Source: Chryseobacterium limigenitum (GTDB lineage Bacteria > Bacteroidota > Bacteroidia > Flavobacteriales > Weeksellaceae). Taken from it: DNA of 64,000 bases. Position 1 is the first letter of the stretch; each line of letters begins with the position of its first letter. The DNA lies in NCBI RefSeq assembly GCF_900114875.1, contig NZ_FPKW01000010.1, positions 62,001-126,000 on the forward strand, read 5' to 3'. A program made the position numbers and the translations under genes. The notes under the pieces are model-generated. The model worked only from the letters and a program-made list of their open reading frames with translations, had not been told where the DNA came from and did not search any database. Shown piece after piece: positions 17,785-27,463 of this stretch.

Positions 17785-17898
17785 TTTAAATCTATCTTAA
17801 TGTATTTAACTACTGATATAGGTTTTATATAATTAAAATACTCATTATAAATAAATTACATATATTGCAAAACATACCATTATGAAGATAGATTTAAA
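17785..17898. repeat. Perfect 14-bp inverted repeat, arms 86 bp apart
   Basis: TTTAAATCTATCTT at 17785-17798 and AAGATAGATTTAAA at 17885-17898. The spacing suits a protein-binding or attachment site in front of the recombinase rather than an RNA hairpin. Confidence 0.55.
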
Positions 17899-17971
17899 GT
17901 AATTAAGAACTTACACTCCTTTCAGGATGACAAACTTGCTGTTTTTTCTAAATATTGAAAAAGAATATAAA

Positions 17972-18060
17972 AGCCCTAGCCCCGATGGGAACGGCATCCT
18001 TTTTTGTTATTGCGACTGACTGAAAGTTTAAGGGATTGCTTCACTTTGTTCGCAATGACA
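17972..18060 (+). ncRNA. Flavobacterial AGCCCTAGCCCCGAT element, possibly Flavo-1-like, plus REP-like palindrome
   Basis: AGCCCTAGCCCCGAT, then GATGGGAACGGCATCC and TTTTTT read like a small structured element that I associate with flavobacterial genomes and possibly with the Flavo-1 RNA motif; the link is from memory only. It is followed by ATTGCTTCACTTTGTTCGCAAT, an imperfect palindrome of the common REP type. Confidence 0.35.
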
Positions 18061-18102
18061 AAAAAGATACAGTGGACAGCGGGAAATAGCTTCTAAAAAA
18101 AA

Positions 18103-19299
18103 TTAATGAAAATTTGAATTTTTGGCAACTCTTAAATAATCCTCCAATACTTTCAATTGAGCCTTGTTTCCTCTTTTAATTCTGGCCTTACGATTCACCA
18201 AATTGTCATAAATTTTATTAATGATTATTTTGGTATTGGGAAATAAATTTCTGTTGGGAACATCCGGAATTTGCAATCTCCTGCAAACGTCATCATCCAA
18301 TAAAAACCATGTACAGCAAATGTGTAGATAGCGTAAATTTTTTCGTTGAAATTTAAATTTCAGAATAGGATATTCCAACGATTCATTCAAAAGAGAATGA
18401 GCCAGTAAGGCAGAATCTTTATCTGCCGGTGGCTGAACGGAAGTCCATAAATAAAAATATTCTGTAGCCTGTTTTTTATCGTCCGGTAAAAGCTTTTCGG
18501 GGATGCCTAAAAGATATCCGACATATTTCCAAAGATGAAAAAGTCCTTTTTCTTCTTCAACGGAAAATGTGTTTCCTAGTTTTTTAAGACTGTGAAGAAA
18601 AACCAAACTGAAGCCGATGTAAGTCGCCATCATATCCCAGGAATTGATGGGTTCGCCCCAATTTTCGGTATCCCATTCTTTGTAATGTTTTTTAATCGAA
18701 AGTCTAGCGTAAGAATGGATTAATCGAGTTTTGATAGCAAATTCATAACCTTTTGCGTGGATTTCCAGAGCATTGTATCTTGTTGCGTTCACCCAGAAAT
18801 CCAAAGTTTCGGAAAGTCTTTTTACAGCTCCTTTCTTTAAAGCTTCGGTTACAATTAAAGGTTTGTTGAGGTAAGCATAATCGTAACCCCCAATTAAGCA
18901 GTAATCTCTCAGGGAAATTAAAGAATCCAGATTGCTTCTCATGCAAAGTTCGGCGCCGCTTTTCAGCAAGTCATAATCAAGCCATTCCGGAACATGTTGG
19001 GTTTGTGAAAATAATTTCTTTACACTTTGGGGAACATTGTCGCTTTCTGAAACTCCATTTCGGATGTAGCCTTCAATTTCTTTTGAGCCTTCACTGAATT
19101 TTTTAGTGAGATAAACGTCTTTTACAACTTCATCCCCGATCTCGTCGACATGATAAAAATAAGGAGCAAATTTTTCAAAATCTCTGAAACTCACTTCTGC
19201 TCCGGAAAAATCAGTAAGTTGTTTGCCGTTGCCTTTTATCCAAAAGTCCTTGAAATGTTGAGAGTCCTTGAAACGAGGTTGTAAAATTGCTTTTTCCAT
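18103..19299 (-). CDS. MpaB/rubber-oxygenase family protein (DUF2236)
   Basis: 398 residues, mostly helical, no signal peptide. It matches the oxygenase domain shared by fungal MpaB and bacterial latex-clearing protein (Lcp): the N-terminal FWIKGNG region, DYCLIGGYDYAYLNKPL, the central TRLIHSYARLSIK helix that carries the conserved Arg/His of the family, and NSWDMMATYIGFSLVFLHSLKKLG. Members bind heme b and act on hydrophobic substrates with oxygen. The substrate here cannot be deduced. The gene stands alone, with its own upstream gap, next to a LuxR regulator read in the same direction. The family call is sound; activity is inferred. Confidence 0.8.
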   Translation of the reverse strand: MEKAILQPRFKDSQHFKDFWIKGNGKQLTDFSGAEVSFRDFEKFAPYFYHVDEIGDEVVKDVYLTKKFSEGSKEIEGYIRNGVSESDNVPQSVKKLFSQTQHVPEWLDYDLLKSGAELCMRSNLDSLISLRDYCLIGGYDYAYLNKPLIVTEALKKGAVKRLSETLDFWVNATRYNALEIHAKGYEFAIKTRLIHSYARLSIKKHYKEWDTENWGEPINSWDMMATYIGFSLVFLHSLKKLGNTFSVEEEKGLFHLWKYVGYLLGIPEKLLPDDKKQATEYFYLWTSVQPPADKDSALLAHSLLNESLEYPILKFKFQRKNLRYLHICCTWFLLDDDVCRRLQIPDVPNRNLFPNTKIIINKIYDNLVNRKARIKRGNKAQLKVLEDYLRVAKNSNFH

Positions 19300-19433
19300 T
19301 GAATATAAAAATACAAGTTTTAAGCCGAAATTCCTTGGTGAGATTTATCAGGATTTAAAGGTGAATAGATAATTGTGAATTCGCTTTGCTTGTGAATTTT
19401 TAATAGGATTAATTCACTATTGACTATTAACCA

Positions 19434-20210
19434 TTAAACAAGTCCCCATTCGAAAGCTTTTTTCACGAGTTCTTTGCTGTTTCTGGAGTTTGTTTTTGCT
19501 AAAATATTTCTTCGGTGCGTTCGTACGGTATGTTCAGATAAAATCAGCATTTTTGATATTTCAGTTCCGGAATATCCTTTGGCAATTAGGGATATTACTT
19601 CAGTTTCTCTCTTGGTTAAATTCATACAAGAATGTTGAGGTAATAATTCGTCTTCAATTTTCATTTGATGAAAATCGTTTCTCGGACCTATTCCCGAAAC
19701 TAAAACAGTGTACGGATTTTGTGTAGTGATATGATGGATATTTGTATGAATGTTGATGGATTGTATAAGATGTCCGTTCTCGTCTTCCAAGGTCGGAATT
19801 GCCTGATGATGGAATAATTCATAATTCCCATTGGCAGTTTTCATCCTGAAACAATAGCTGGATTTTGTGAACAACTGATGATCCAGACCAATTTCCAGCA
19901 TTTTTTCAATAACCATCTGTTCAGCCTTCATGACAAATGGAATATCGTCAGGGTGGGTGAGATCTATAACTTCTTTTAAGTTTTTAGGATATTTTTTTAA
20001 ACCATGAAGCTGTAAAATATTTTCATGATGATGAGAAAGTGTACTGTTCGTAAGGTTTAAGACATAATAATAGAACTTTCCAATAGCGAACATTTCTCCA
20101 ATAATTCTTTCTATCGGAGGTCTTTGTAGGGTTTTCTTGTCATTTTTCCTGACTCCAGGATAGCTATTCCATATTTTAATTAAGGGGTGTTCTTTCTCCG
20201 AGTTCTGCAT
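19434..20210 (-). CDS. PAS-like sensor with LuxR-type DNA-binding domain
   Basis: 258 residues. The first 180 residues look like a PAS-fold region (FAIGKFYYYVLNLTNSTLSHHHENILQLHG, then LTHPDDIPFV and FRMKTANGNYELFHHQAIP). The last 60 form a LuxR/GerE helix-turn-helix: LTKRETEVISLIAKGYSGTE, then ISKMLILSEHTVRTHRRNIL. There is no receiver domain with a phospho-Asp, so it is a one-component regulator. The ligand is unknown. It ends 134 bases before the MpaB-family gene on the same strand and could act on it, but nothing in the sequence proves this. Confidence 0.85.
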   Translation of the reverse strand: MQNSEKEHPLIKIWNSYPGVRKNDKKTLQRPPIERIIGEMFAIGKFYYYVLNLTNSTLSHHHENILQLHGLKKYPKNLKEVIDLTHPDDIPFVMKAEQMVIEKMLEIGLDHQLFTKSSYCFRMKTANGNYELFHHQAIPTLEDENGHLIQSINIHTNIHHITTQNPYTVLVSGIGPRNDFHQMKIEDELLPQHSCMNLTKRETEVISLIAKGYSGTEISKMLILSEHTVRTHRRNILAKTNSRNSKELVKKAFEWGLV

Positions 20211-20487
20211 GATTCAGTTTTGCTTAAAAATAGTTAAAGATTTCTTAAAAATACCACAAAAGGGGGATTTTTTTATCGGGATAAAATTCTAAACTTTGTG
20301 TAGTTAATAACCGTGAAAACTTTCTTTAAACTGTTTAGCTTTACAGCTGATATTTCTGCCCTTATTCTTGGAATCAGAAAAATTTTAATCAAACAATAAA
20401 AAATAAGAAATATGCTGTTTGCAGAGAACAGTGTACTAATGATAAAGTTTAAAATTTTCGTTAGCTGTTGAAAAGGATAAACTAAAA

Positions 20488-20520
20488 ACCTCTCAAATAT
20501 TTTTTGAGAGGTATTTTTAT
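20488..20520. terminator. Bidirectional terminator hairpin
   Basis: ACCTCTCAAA pairs with TTTGAGAGGT around a short loop. It is T-rich on both sides: ATTTTTATTTTTTTT on plus and TTTTTAGTTT on minus. Confidence 0.65.
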
Positions 20521-20543
20521 TTTTTTTAAGCTTGATATTTTTT

Positions 20544-20576
20544 AAACAAAAAAGCCTTCCAATTTGGAAGACTTTA
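20544..20576 (-). terminator. Terminator of pfkA-gapA operon
   Basis: On the minus strand AGTCTTCCAA pairs with TTGGAAGGCT and is followed by TTTTTTGTTT, 26 bases after the gapA stop. Confidence 0.75.
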
Positions 20577-20601
20577 TATATTGCCAATTAATTATTTCTA
20601 A

Positions 20602-22619
<2,018 letters not shown>

Positions 22620-22639
22620 CTAGTAAAAAATTTCGAACA

Positions 22640-22647
22640 CAAATCTA
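22640..22647 (-). promoter_or_regulatory. Bacteroidetes -7 box of pfkA-gapA
   Basis: The minus strand reads TAGATTTG, a match to TAnnTTTG, about 20 bases before the pfkA ATG. No clear -33 TTG at the usual distance. Confidence 0.5.
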
Positions 22648-22912
22648 CAAAAACAAGTTCACATTATCGTAGTAACTTTATAAGACTTTTGAATATAAAT
22701 TATTAAAAATGTCTAAAATTTGTCGGTTTAAAAATATATCTCGCAGTTTTAGTTTCCGGAGCATTGATATCTAAGTCGTATCACGGCGAAATATTCTTAC
22801 TAAACGGATCTAAAAAGTAGGTGAATCGATTGAGCAATATGTGAAAGCTTGCTGATTAAAAATATTTTTTTTTAAAGCACCTATCTAAATTTGTGAAAAT
22901 CTGTGGTTAATA

Positions 22913-22944
22913 AATAAAAAAACGCCCAACAAAATTGGACGTTT
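22913..22944 (-). terminator. Terminator after the deoxyhypusine synthase-like gene
   Basis: On the minus strand AAACGTCCAA pairs with TTGGGCGTTT and is followed by a TTTTTATT tail. Confidence 0.7.
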
Positions 22945-22981
22945 CTATAACTTAAAGCTTCAGACTTCTGTCTTCCTGCTT

Positions 22982-23956
22982 TTATGAATTTTCCAGGATG
23001 TAAGAAAACATCAATGGTGCACAGATCGTTGCATCACTTTCAACGATATATTTCGGTGTTGTGATATCTAATTTACCCCAAGTGATTTTCTCGTTCGGAA
23101 CAGCTCCTGAATACGAACCGTAAGACGTCGTAGAATCCGAGATCTGACAGAAATAAGACCAGAACGGAATGTCATGCATTTCCATATCCTGATACAACAT
23201 CGGAACAACACATATCGGGAAATCTCCTGCGATACCCCCACCAATCTGAAAGAATCCAACTCCTTTTCCACCTGAGTTTTTAGTGTACCAATCAGCTAAA
23301 TAAGCCATGTATTCGATACCGGATTTCATTGTAGAAAACTGTAATTCTCCTTTGATACAGTAAGAAGTGAAGATATTACCCATAGTAGAATCTTCCCATC
23401 CCGGAACTACGATTGGCAGGTTTTTCTCTGCCGCAGCGATCATCCAAGAGTTTTCTCTGGGAATTTCGTAATACTGCTCCAACACTCCTGAAAGGATCAT
23501 TTTATACATATATTCGTGCGGGAAATATCTTTCTCCTTTTGCTTCAGCATCTTTCCAGATCTCAACGATATGTTTCTGCAATCTTCTGAAAGCCTCTTCT
23601 TCAGGAATACAAGTATCTGTAACTCTGTTCAGTCCTCTTTCTAAAAGAGCCCACTCGTCCTGAGCTGTAAGATCTCTGTAATGCGGAACTCTTTCGTAGT
23701 GAGAATGCGCCACCAAATTCATTAGATCTTCTTCAAGATTCGCCCCGGTACAAGAGATAAAATCTACTTTATCCTGACGGATCATTTCAGCAAGAATCTT
23801 CCCTAATTCAGCAGTTGACATTGCTCCTGCCAAAGTAATCATCATTTTTCCACCATCTTTAAGATGTGCAACATACCCTTTGGATGCGTCTACCAATGCA
23901 GCTGCATTGAAGTGCAGGTAATATTTCTCTATAAATTCAGTAATCGGTTTGCTCAT
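22982..23956 (-). CDS. Deoxyhypusine synthase family protein
   Basis: 324 residues. The NAD-binding and catalytic parts of the family are visible: DGGKMMITLAGAMSTAELGK, ISCTGANLEEDLMNLVAHSH, then PIVVPGWEDSTMGN, GVGFFQIGGGIAGDFP and the C-terminal EKITWGKLDI. The last carries the lysine equivalent to the active-site Lys329 of the human enzyme. In eukaryotes this enzyme moves an aminobutyl group from spermidine to eIF5A. Bacteria lack eIF5A, so a bacterial member should act on a small amine (homospermidine synthase-like) or an unknown target. The gene has its own promoter and terminator, and no polyamine gene lies next to it. Confidence 0.9.
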   Translation of the reverse strand: MSKPITEFIEKYYLHFNAAALVDASKGYVAHLKDGGKMMITLAGAMSTAELGKILAEMIRQDKVDFISCTGANLEEDLMNLVAHSHYERVPHYRDLTAQDEWALLERGLNRVTDTCIPEEEAFRRLQKHIVEIWKDAEAKGERYFPHEYMYKMILSGVLEQYYEIPRENSWMIAAAEKNLPIVVPGWEDSTMGNIFTSYCIKGELQFSTMKSGIEYMAYLADWYTKNSGGKGVGFFQIGGGIAGDFPICVVPMLYQDMEMHDIPFWSYFCQISDSTTSYGSYSGAVPNEKITWGKLDITTPKYIVESDATICAPLMFSYILENS

Positions 23957-23970
23957 TATTTTGATTTTTG

Positions 23971-23978
23971 CAAAGATA
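23971..23978 (-). promoter_or_regulatory. -7 box of the deoxyhypusine synthase-like gene
   Basis: The minus strand reads TATCTTTG, matching TAnnTTTG, 15 bases upstream of the ATG and inside the 26-base gap to the preceding gene. Confidence 0.5.
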
Positions 23979-23982
23979 AAAC

Positions 23983-24648
23983 TTAAAAACGGAATGTAGC
24001 GGCAGCACTTAAAGAAACTCTGTGTAAGCCCTCTTTTTGGTCTTCCCCGAACTCGAATGTTTGTCCGTTGAACTTCATTTTATTCAGTGTTCCGGCTGTT
24101 AATCCTACTTTTGGACCAATTAAAAAGTTCTTGGAAATCTGATATTGATACGCAAAATTAATTTCTGCCCCTAAATTAGAACCCGTTCCTTTTACATTTC
24201 CTGTTTTTGTTGTGTATGAAATTACTCCTAATCCCATATCAATAAACATTTTATGTCTCGTTGCTTCACTGAAGTTTGAGATCATCAAAGCCGGACCGAA
24301 GAAAGTGATATTATCTTTAGTAGTAACAGACGCAGAAACAGGCATTCCGCTTATATCGTATCCTAAAAGAAATCCGTCGCTTGATGCACTGTAATTCGAA
24401 AATTTCAATCCAATTGCTACGATATTTTTTAAATGATAATAGGCAGAAATATCGAAATTCACTCCGCTTTTTAGCCCATCAACATAATCTTTTTCTGTTT
24501 TTGTTAAGCCAGGTGTTGTTTTGGCAGTTCTCCATGCATATCCTACTGAAGGAATGATTGAAATTTTCGGTTGTTTTTGTTCCGTTTGTTGAGCAAAAGA
24601 AAATAACGAAATTGAAAAAGCTCCTAAGAATATTAGTTTTTTTAACAT
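23983..24648 (-). CDS. Small outer membrane beta-barrel protein
   Basis: 221 residues. The signal peptide (MLKKLIFLGAFSISLFSFAQ) ends in a Bacteroidetes-type FAQ. The rest alternates short amphipathic strands and turns (SVGYAWRTAK, VNFDISAYYHLKN, GLKFSNYSAS, GAEINFAYQYQIS) and ends in an aromatic residue (AAATFRF), as in eight-stranded outer membrane barrels. No enzyme motif is seen. It has its own -7 box 16 bases upstream. The role is unknown. Confidence 0.8.
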   Translation of the reverse strand: MLKKLIFLGAFSISLFSFAQQTEQKQPKISIIPSVGYAWRTAKTTPGLTKTEKDYVDGLKSGVNFDISAYYHLKNIVAIGLKFSNYSASSDGFLLGYDISGMPVSASVTTKDNITFFGPALMISNFSEATRHKMFIDMGLGVISYTTKTGNVKGTGSNLGAEINFAYQYQISKNFLIGPKVGLTAGTLNKMKFNGQTFEFGEDQKEGLHRVSLSAAATFRF

Positions 24649-24664
24649 TATTTAAAATTTCCGG

Positions 24665-24672
24665 CAAAAATA
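24665..24672 (-). promoter_or_regulatory. -7 box of the beta-barrel gene
   Basis: The minus strand reads TATTTTTG, matching TAnnTTTG, about 17 bases before the ATG. Confidence 0.45.
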
Positions 24673-24731
24673 GTATTTTTATTGATAAGCCATTATGATA
24701 GCTTATTATTTCATTTATTTAAAAACAATTA

Positions 24732-24760
24732 AAAAGTACAGCTTATGAGGCTGTACTTTT
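24732..24760 (-). terminator. Terminator after the Gre-like gene
   Basis: AAAAGTACAGC pairs with GCTGTACTTTT (11 bp, short loop). On the minus strand it continues into TTTTTAATTGTTTTT. Confidence 0.75.
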
Positions 24761-24781
24761 GGATCTAACAATAAGCAAGAA

Positions 24782-25162
24782 TTATCCTTCTAAAGCTTCC
24801 ACTTTCAGAATCTCTATTTTCCTTTCACCCTCTTTAAAAGGCCATTCGATAACATCTCCAACTTTATACCCCACTGTTGCCAACGCGATATCTGAAAGAA
24901 TAGAATATTTATTTTTTTTAGGTTTAGCTTTGGTACTCGCCACAAAAATATATTCATGCTCAAAATCTTGGGTGTGATCTTTGATTGTTACCTTTCTGTC
25001 AACCGTCACAATATCTGAGGGGAGATCTCTTCTTAAAACCTGTTTAGCCTTTCTTAGCTCTCCAGTCAACCTGTTTTCTTCATCTCTGCTTACTTTTTTT
25101 CTTCTCAAATGATCTTTTATAGCATCATATATTCCGGTGGTTACAATAATATTATCTGACAT
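24782..25162 (-). CDS. GreA/GreB C-terminal domain (Rnk-like) protein
   Basis: 126 residues. The C-terminal 80 residues fit the FKBP-like GreA/GreB domain (DIVTVDRKVTIKDH, YSILSDIALATVGYKVGD, VIEWPFKEGERKIEILKVE). The N-terminal part is only ~45 residues, too short for the long coiled coil that reaches the RNA polymerase active site, so it resembles Rnk more than GreA. It probably binds the RNA polymerase secondary channel region and modulates transcription. That is inferred from the family. It is monocistronic with a strong terminator. Confidence 0.82.
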   Translation of the reverse strand: MSDNIIVTTGIYDAIKDHLRRKKVSRDEENRLTGELRKAKQVLRRDLPSDIVTVDRKVTIKDHTQDFEHEYIFVASTKAKPKKNKYSILSDIALATVGYKVGDVIEWPFKEGERKIEILKVEALEG

Positions 25163-25507
25163 ATTTATTTTATTAACAAGATTAAATTACAATGCATTTT
25201 TTAGTGATCCAACATAGAAAACTGTGTGAATTATTCAGCCATTTCTCCTATGAAAAATTGCATTTAAATGATAAATAAACCTGGAAATTTTCCCCTGCCT
25301 TGGATCTGACAGGGATTAATTGATAAAGTCTTTAGAACTTTTCAAAAATGAATCTGTATGTAAATAAAGTAATGACAACAAAAGCCCAGAAAAATGGCTT
25401 TTAGCAGAAAGAGAAATAGATGTTGTCATATTGTTACTACTTGAATTTTGACTAAGATACCCAATAAGTTTCTAGAAAGCAAATAATTAACATTTTTTAA
25501 GCTTTGA
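25163..25507. other. Intergenic stretch with a nested hairpin
   Basis: No gene seen. ATGACAACA (25372-25380) faces TGTTGTCAT (25421-25429), and between them AAAGCC faces GGCTTT. The nested stems suggest a small structured transcript or a terminator, without a strong T-run. The rest is featureless. Confidence 0.4.
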
Positions 25508-25912
25508 TTAATATTTAAATTTTCTGTTTTCTTTCTTTTCAGATATTTTCTTTTTCGTGTCTAATCTTTTTTCTTTTTTCGCTCGGGAAGGTTTTGTAGC
25601 GATTCTTGTTCTCGGAACAATTAAAGCTTTGTTAACGATATCTATAATTTTTTCAATCGCTTTGTTTTTGTTCATTAATTGTGTTCTGCTTTCAGAAACG
25701 GTTAAGAATAAAAGTCCTTCCAGATTTATTCGGTTTTTTAATTTCTCCTGAATTAAAGCTTTTTGTCTTTCATTAAAAAATTCAGATTCGTCGACTTTCC
25801 AAAGTACGGTTACAGCTGTTTCAACTTTATTGACATTCTGCCCTCCTGCTCCACTGCTGCGGGAAGTTTTGAAATTAAGTTCTTTTGTGAAATCTTTCAT
25901 TTTTAAGATCAT
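25508..25912 (-). CDS. arfB: Peptidyl-tRNA hydrolase ArfB, ribosome rescue
   Basis: 134 residues. The GGQ motif is in SRSSGAGGQNVNKVETAV, which places the catalytic loop in the peptidyl transferase centre. The basic C-terminal tail (AKKEKRLDTKKKISEKKENR) enters the empty mRNA channel of a stalled ribosome. It frees ribosomes stalled without a stop codon. The length fits ArfB and is too short for a class I release factor. ATG at 25900 (MKDF) is a plausible alternative start. It lies 26 bases downstream of the menE-like gene on the same strand and may share its transcript. Confidence 0.93.
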   Translation of the reverse strand: MILKMKDFTKELNFKTSRSSGAGGQNVNKVETAVTVLWKVDESEFFNERQKALIQEKLKNRINLEGLLFLTVSESRTQLMNKNKAIEKIIDIVNKALIVPRTRIATKPSRAKKEKRLDTKKKISEKKENRKFKY

Positions 25913-25938
25913 TGATTAACAGGTAAAGATAAAAGACT

Positions 25939-26973
25939 TTACAATATATTTTTTAATTCTATTCTATTCACTTTTCCGTTTGCTGTTCGCGGAATTTCAT
26001 TAATAAAGATAATTTCTTTCGGTTTGTAAAAGTTTTTTCCAAATGGAATTTTAGTTATTTTTTCAATTAAATCATTTGATTTTTCTCCTTCAATCACTAA
26101 TATCAATTTCTGTCCCAAACTTTCATCATTCACTCCTAAAAACACAACTTCATTAGGAATTTCTTTTTTAACCAAAGCTTCCAGTTCTTCAGGAAAAATT
26201 TTTGCCCCCCCGGAATTGATGACATTATCGATCCTTCCTAAAAATCTAAACTTATTTCCATCCTTAATTTCAACTAAATCATTAGTTTGCAATATACCAG
26301 AATTTACATTTGGTGCAAATATTTGCAAACAGCCTCTTTCATCTTTAGTAATAGAAACATTTTCAAATGCTGTAAAATAATCTTCAGCTTTTGGCATCAA
26401 TTGTTTTAAAGCAATATGAGAAAGTGTTTCGGACATTCCATATGTTTCGAAAATATAATTAGTTGTTGGACTCCTGCTCAGAACCTCAGAAATGCTATTT
26501 TTCAAAGATGCCGACACCGAAGCACCTCCAATAATAAGATTTTTAATTAAATACAGCTTATCCAGTGAATTTTCAACCTGTAAGGGTGTCATGGCACAGA
26601 AGTCTATTTCTTCTTCTAAATTTTCAAGCGGTTTTAAAGATGGATCTGCAACAATCAGCTTCATTTTTCGTTCAAAAGATCTAACCATCATCATTTTTCC
26701 TGAAATATATTCTACCGGAAGACATAATAAAGCGGTATTACCTTCTTTTAAACCTAAAAAATCGCAGGTCATCACGGCGGAATTGATCATCTTCTGTTTT
26801 TCAATTTCGAAAATTTTCGGAACTCCTGTAGAACCTGAAGTCTGTACTTTCACTGTTTCAGAATCAGACAACCATTCTTCTAAAAAAAAAGTTACTTTCT
26901 TTTCAAATTCTGTCTGCGAATGTAAATTGTTAATTCTGAGATTATTGAAGTCTATCACCATATTTACCACCAT
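25939..26973 (-). CDS. menE: AMP-binding acyl-CoA ligase, probably O-succinylbenzoate-CoA ligase
   Basis: 344 residues, shorter than general acyl-CoA ligases but normal for flavobacterial MenE. The ATP loop is VQTSGSTGVPKIFEIEK. Also present are ETYGMSETLSH (A5 motif), GRIDNVINSGGAKIFPEELE (A7-A8 hinge) and PRTANGKVNR with the A10 catalytic lysine. It would activate O-succinylbenzoate to its CoA ester for menaquinone synthesis, consistent with a cbb3-respiring flavobacterium. No other men gene is next to it, so the substrate is inferred from length and similarity. ATG at 26961 is another possible start. Confidence 0.82.
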   Translation of the reverse strand: MVVNMVIDFNNLRINNLHSQTEFEKKVTFFLEEWLSDSETVKVQTSGSTGVPKIFEIEKQKMINSAVMTCDFLGLKEGNTALLCLPVEYISGKMMMVRSFERKMKLIVADPSLKPLENLEEEIDFCAMTPLQVENSLDKLYLIKNLIIGGASVSASLKNSISEVLSRSPTTNYIFETYGMSETLSHIALKQLMPKAEDYFTAFENVSITKDERGCLQIFAPNVNSGILQTNDLVEIKDGNKFRFLGRIDNVINSGGAKIFPEELEALVKKEIPNEVVFLGVNDESLGQKLILVIEGEKSNDLIEKITKIPFGKNFYKPKEIIFINEIPRTANGKVNRIELKNIL

Positions 26974-27012
26974 AAAAAGTTATGTAAATTTAAAAAAAAG
27001 TTTAAAAAGTTC

Positions 27013-27042
27013 TTGCAAATAATGAAAAAAGCTGTAAATTTG
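27013..27042 (+). promoter_or_regulatory. Promoter of first tRNA-Gln
   Basis: -33 TTG (27013-27015), 19 bases, then -7 TAAATTTG (27035-27042), a full match to the Bacteroidetes TTG/TAnnTTTG promoter. Confidence 0.8.
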
Positions 27043-27059
27043 CATCACCAAAATAAAAC

Positions 27060-27130
27060 AGACCCATAGTGTAACGGTAGCACTCCGGTTTTTGGTACCG
27101 TCAGTTGGGGTTCGAATCCCTGTGGGTCTA
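27060..27130 (+). tRNA. tRNA-Gln (anticodon TTG)
   Basis: 71 bases fold as a cloverleaf. The acceptor AGACCCA pairs with TGGGTCT, the D-arm is GTGT...GCAC, the anticodon loop TTTTGGT has TTG at the centre, and the T-loop is TTCGAAT. CCA is not encoded. The first anticodon-stem pair looks mismatched. Confidence 0.95.
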
Positions 27131-27132
27131 CA

Positions 27133-27162
27133 AACCATCCTTTTTAAGGGTGGTTTTTTTGT
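27133..27162 (+). terminator. Terminator of first tRNA-Gln
   Basis: AACCATCC pairs with GGGTGGTT and runs into TTTTTT immediately after the tRNA. Confidence 0.7.
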
Positions 27163-27247
27163 GTGAAATTTTCAAAAATTAATTCCGTTCAAAGACAATC
27201 ACTTATAATTTTTTACATAAAAAAATTACATTTTTTCAATGAAGCTC

Positions 27248-27277
27248 TTGCCTATAAAGAAAAAAGCTGTAAATTTG
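27248..27277 (+). promoter_or_regulatory. Promoter of second tRNA-Gln
   Basis: -33 TTG (27248-27250), 19 bases, -7 TAAATTTG (27270-27277). Spacing is identical to the first copy. Confidence 0.8.
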
Positions 27278-27294
27278 CATCACCAAAATAAAAC

Positions 27295-27365
27295 AGACCC
27301 ATAGTGTAACGGTAGCACTCCGGTTTTTGGTACCGTCAGTTGGGGTTCGAATCCCTGTGGGTCTA
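27295..27365 (+). tRNA. tRNA-Gln (anticodon TTG), identical second copy
   Basis: Identical over all 71 bases to the copy at 27060-27130. The identical block is larger: 27024-27138 equals 27259-27373 (115 bases), covering the -7 box and the start of the terminator. Confidence 0.95.
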
Positions 27366-27366
27366 C

Positions 27367-27397
27367 AAACCATTCTTTTTTAAGGATGGTTTTTTTA
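27367..27397 (+). terminator. Terminator of second tRNA-Gln
   Basis: AACCATTC pairs with GGATGGTT, then TTTTTT. Confidence 0.65.
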
Positions 27398-27410
27398 TTT
27401 TCATTGAACA

Positions 27411-27440
27411 AAAAAAGGACAGATAAAATATCCATCCTTT
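27411..27440 (-). terminator. Terminator of the amino acid permease gene
   Basis: On the minus strand AAAGGA...ATATTTTAT...TCCTTT forms an imperfect stem followed by TTTT. Confidence 0.5.
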
Positions 27441-27463
27441 ATATAATCTCAAGCTACTTTACT

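Larger units (their letters stand above)
17710..18102. other. Non-coding stretch upstream of the recombinase
   Basis: Holds a perfect 14-bp inverted repeat (17785-17798 and 17885-17898) and a conserved-looking AGCCCTAGCCCCGAT element with a REP-like palindrome (17972-18060). No gene is seen. Confidence 0.6.
20211..20601. other. Intergenic stretch with tandem terminators
   Basis: Contains two terminator hairpins downstream of gapA. A 104-codon minus-strand frame (20273-20587) runs through both hairpins and has no recognisable features, so it is not called. Confidence 0.6.
22620..22981. other. Intergenic stretch between pfkA and the deoxyhypusine synthase-like gene
   Basis: Holds the pfkA promoter box (22640-22647) and the terminator of the next gene (22913-22944). 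The remaining ~260 bases show no gene and no clear structure. Confidence 0.6.

Noticed and set aside
20273..20587. 104-codon minus-strand frame after gapA
   Set aside because: It runs through two terminator hairpins of the gapA transcript and has low-complexity composition.
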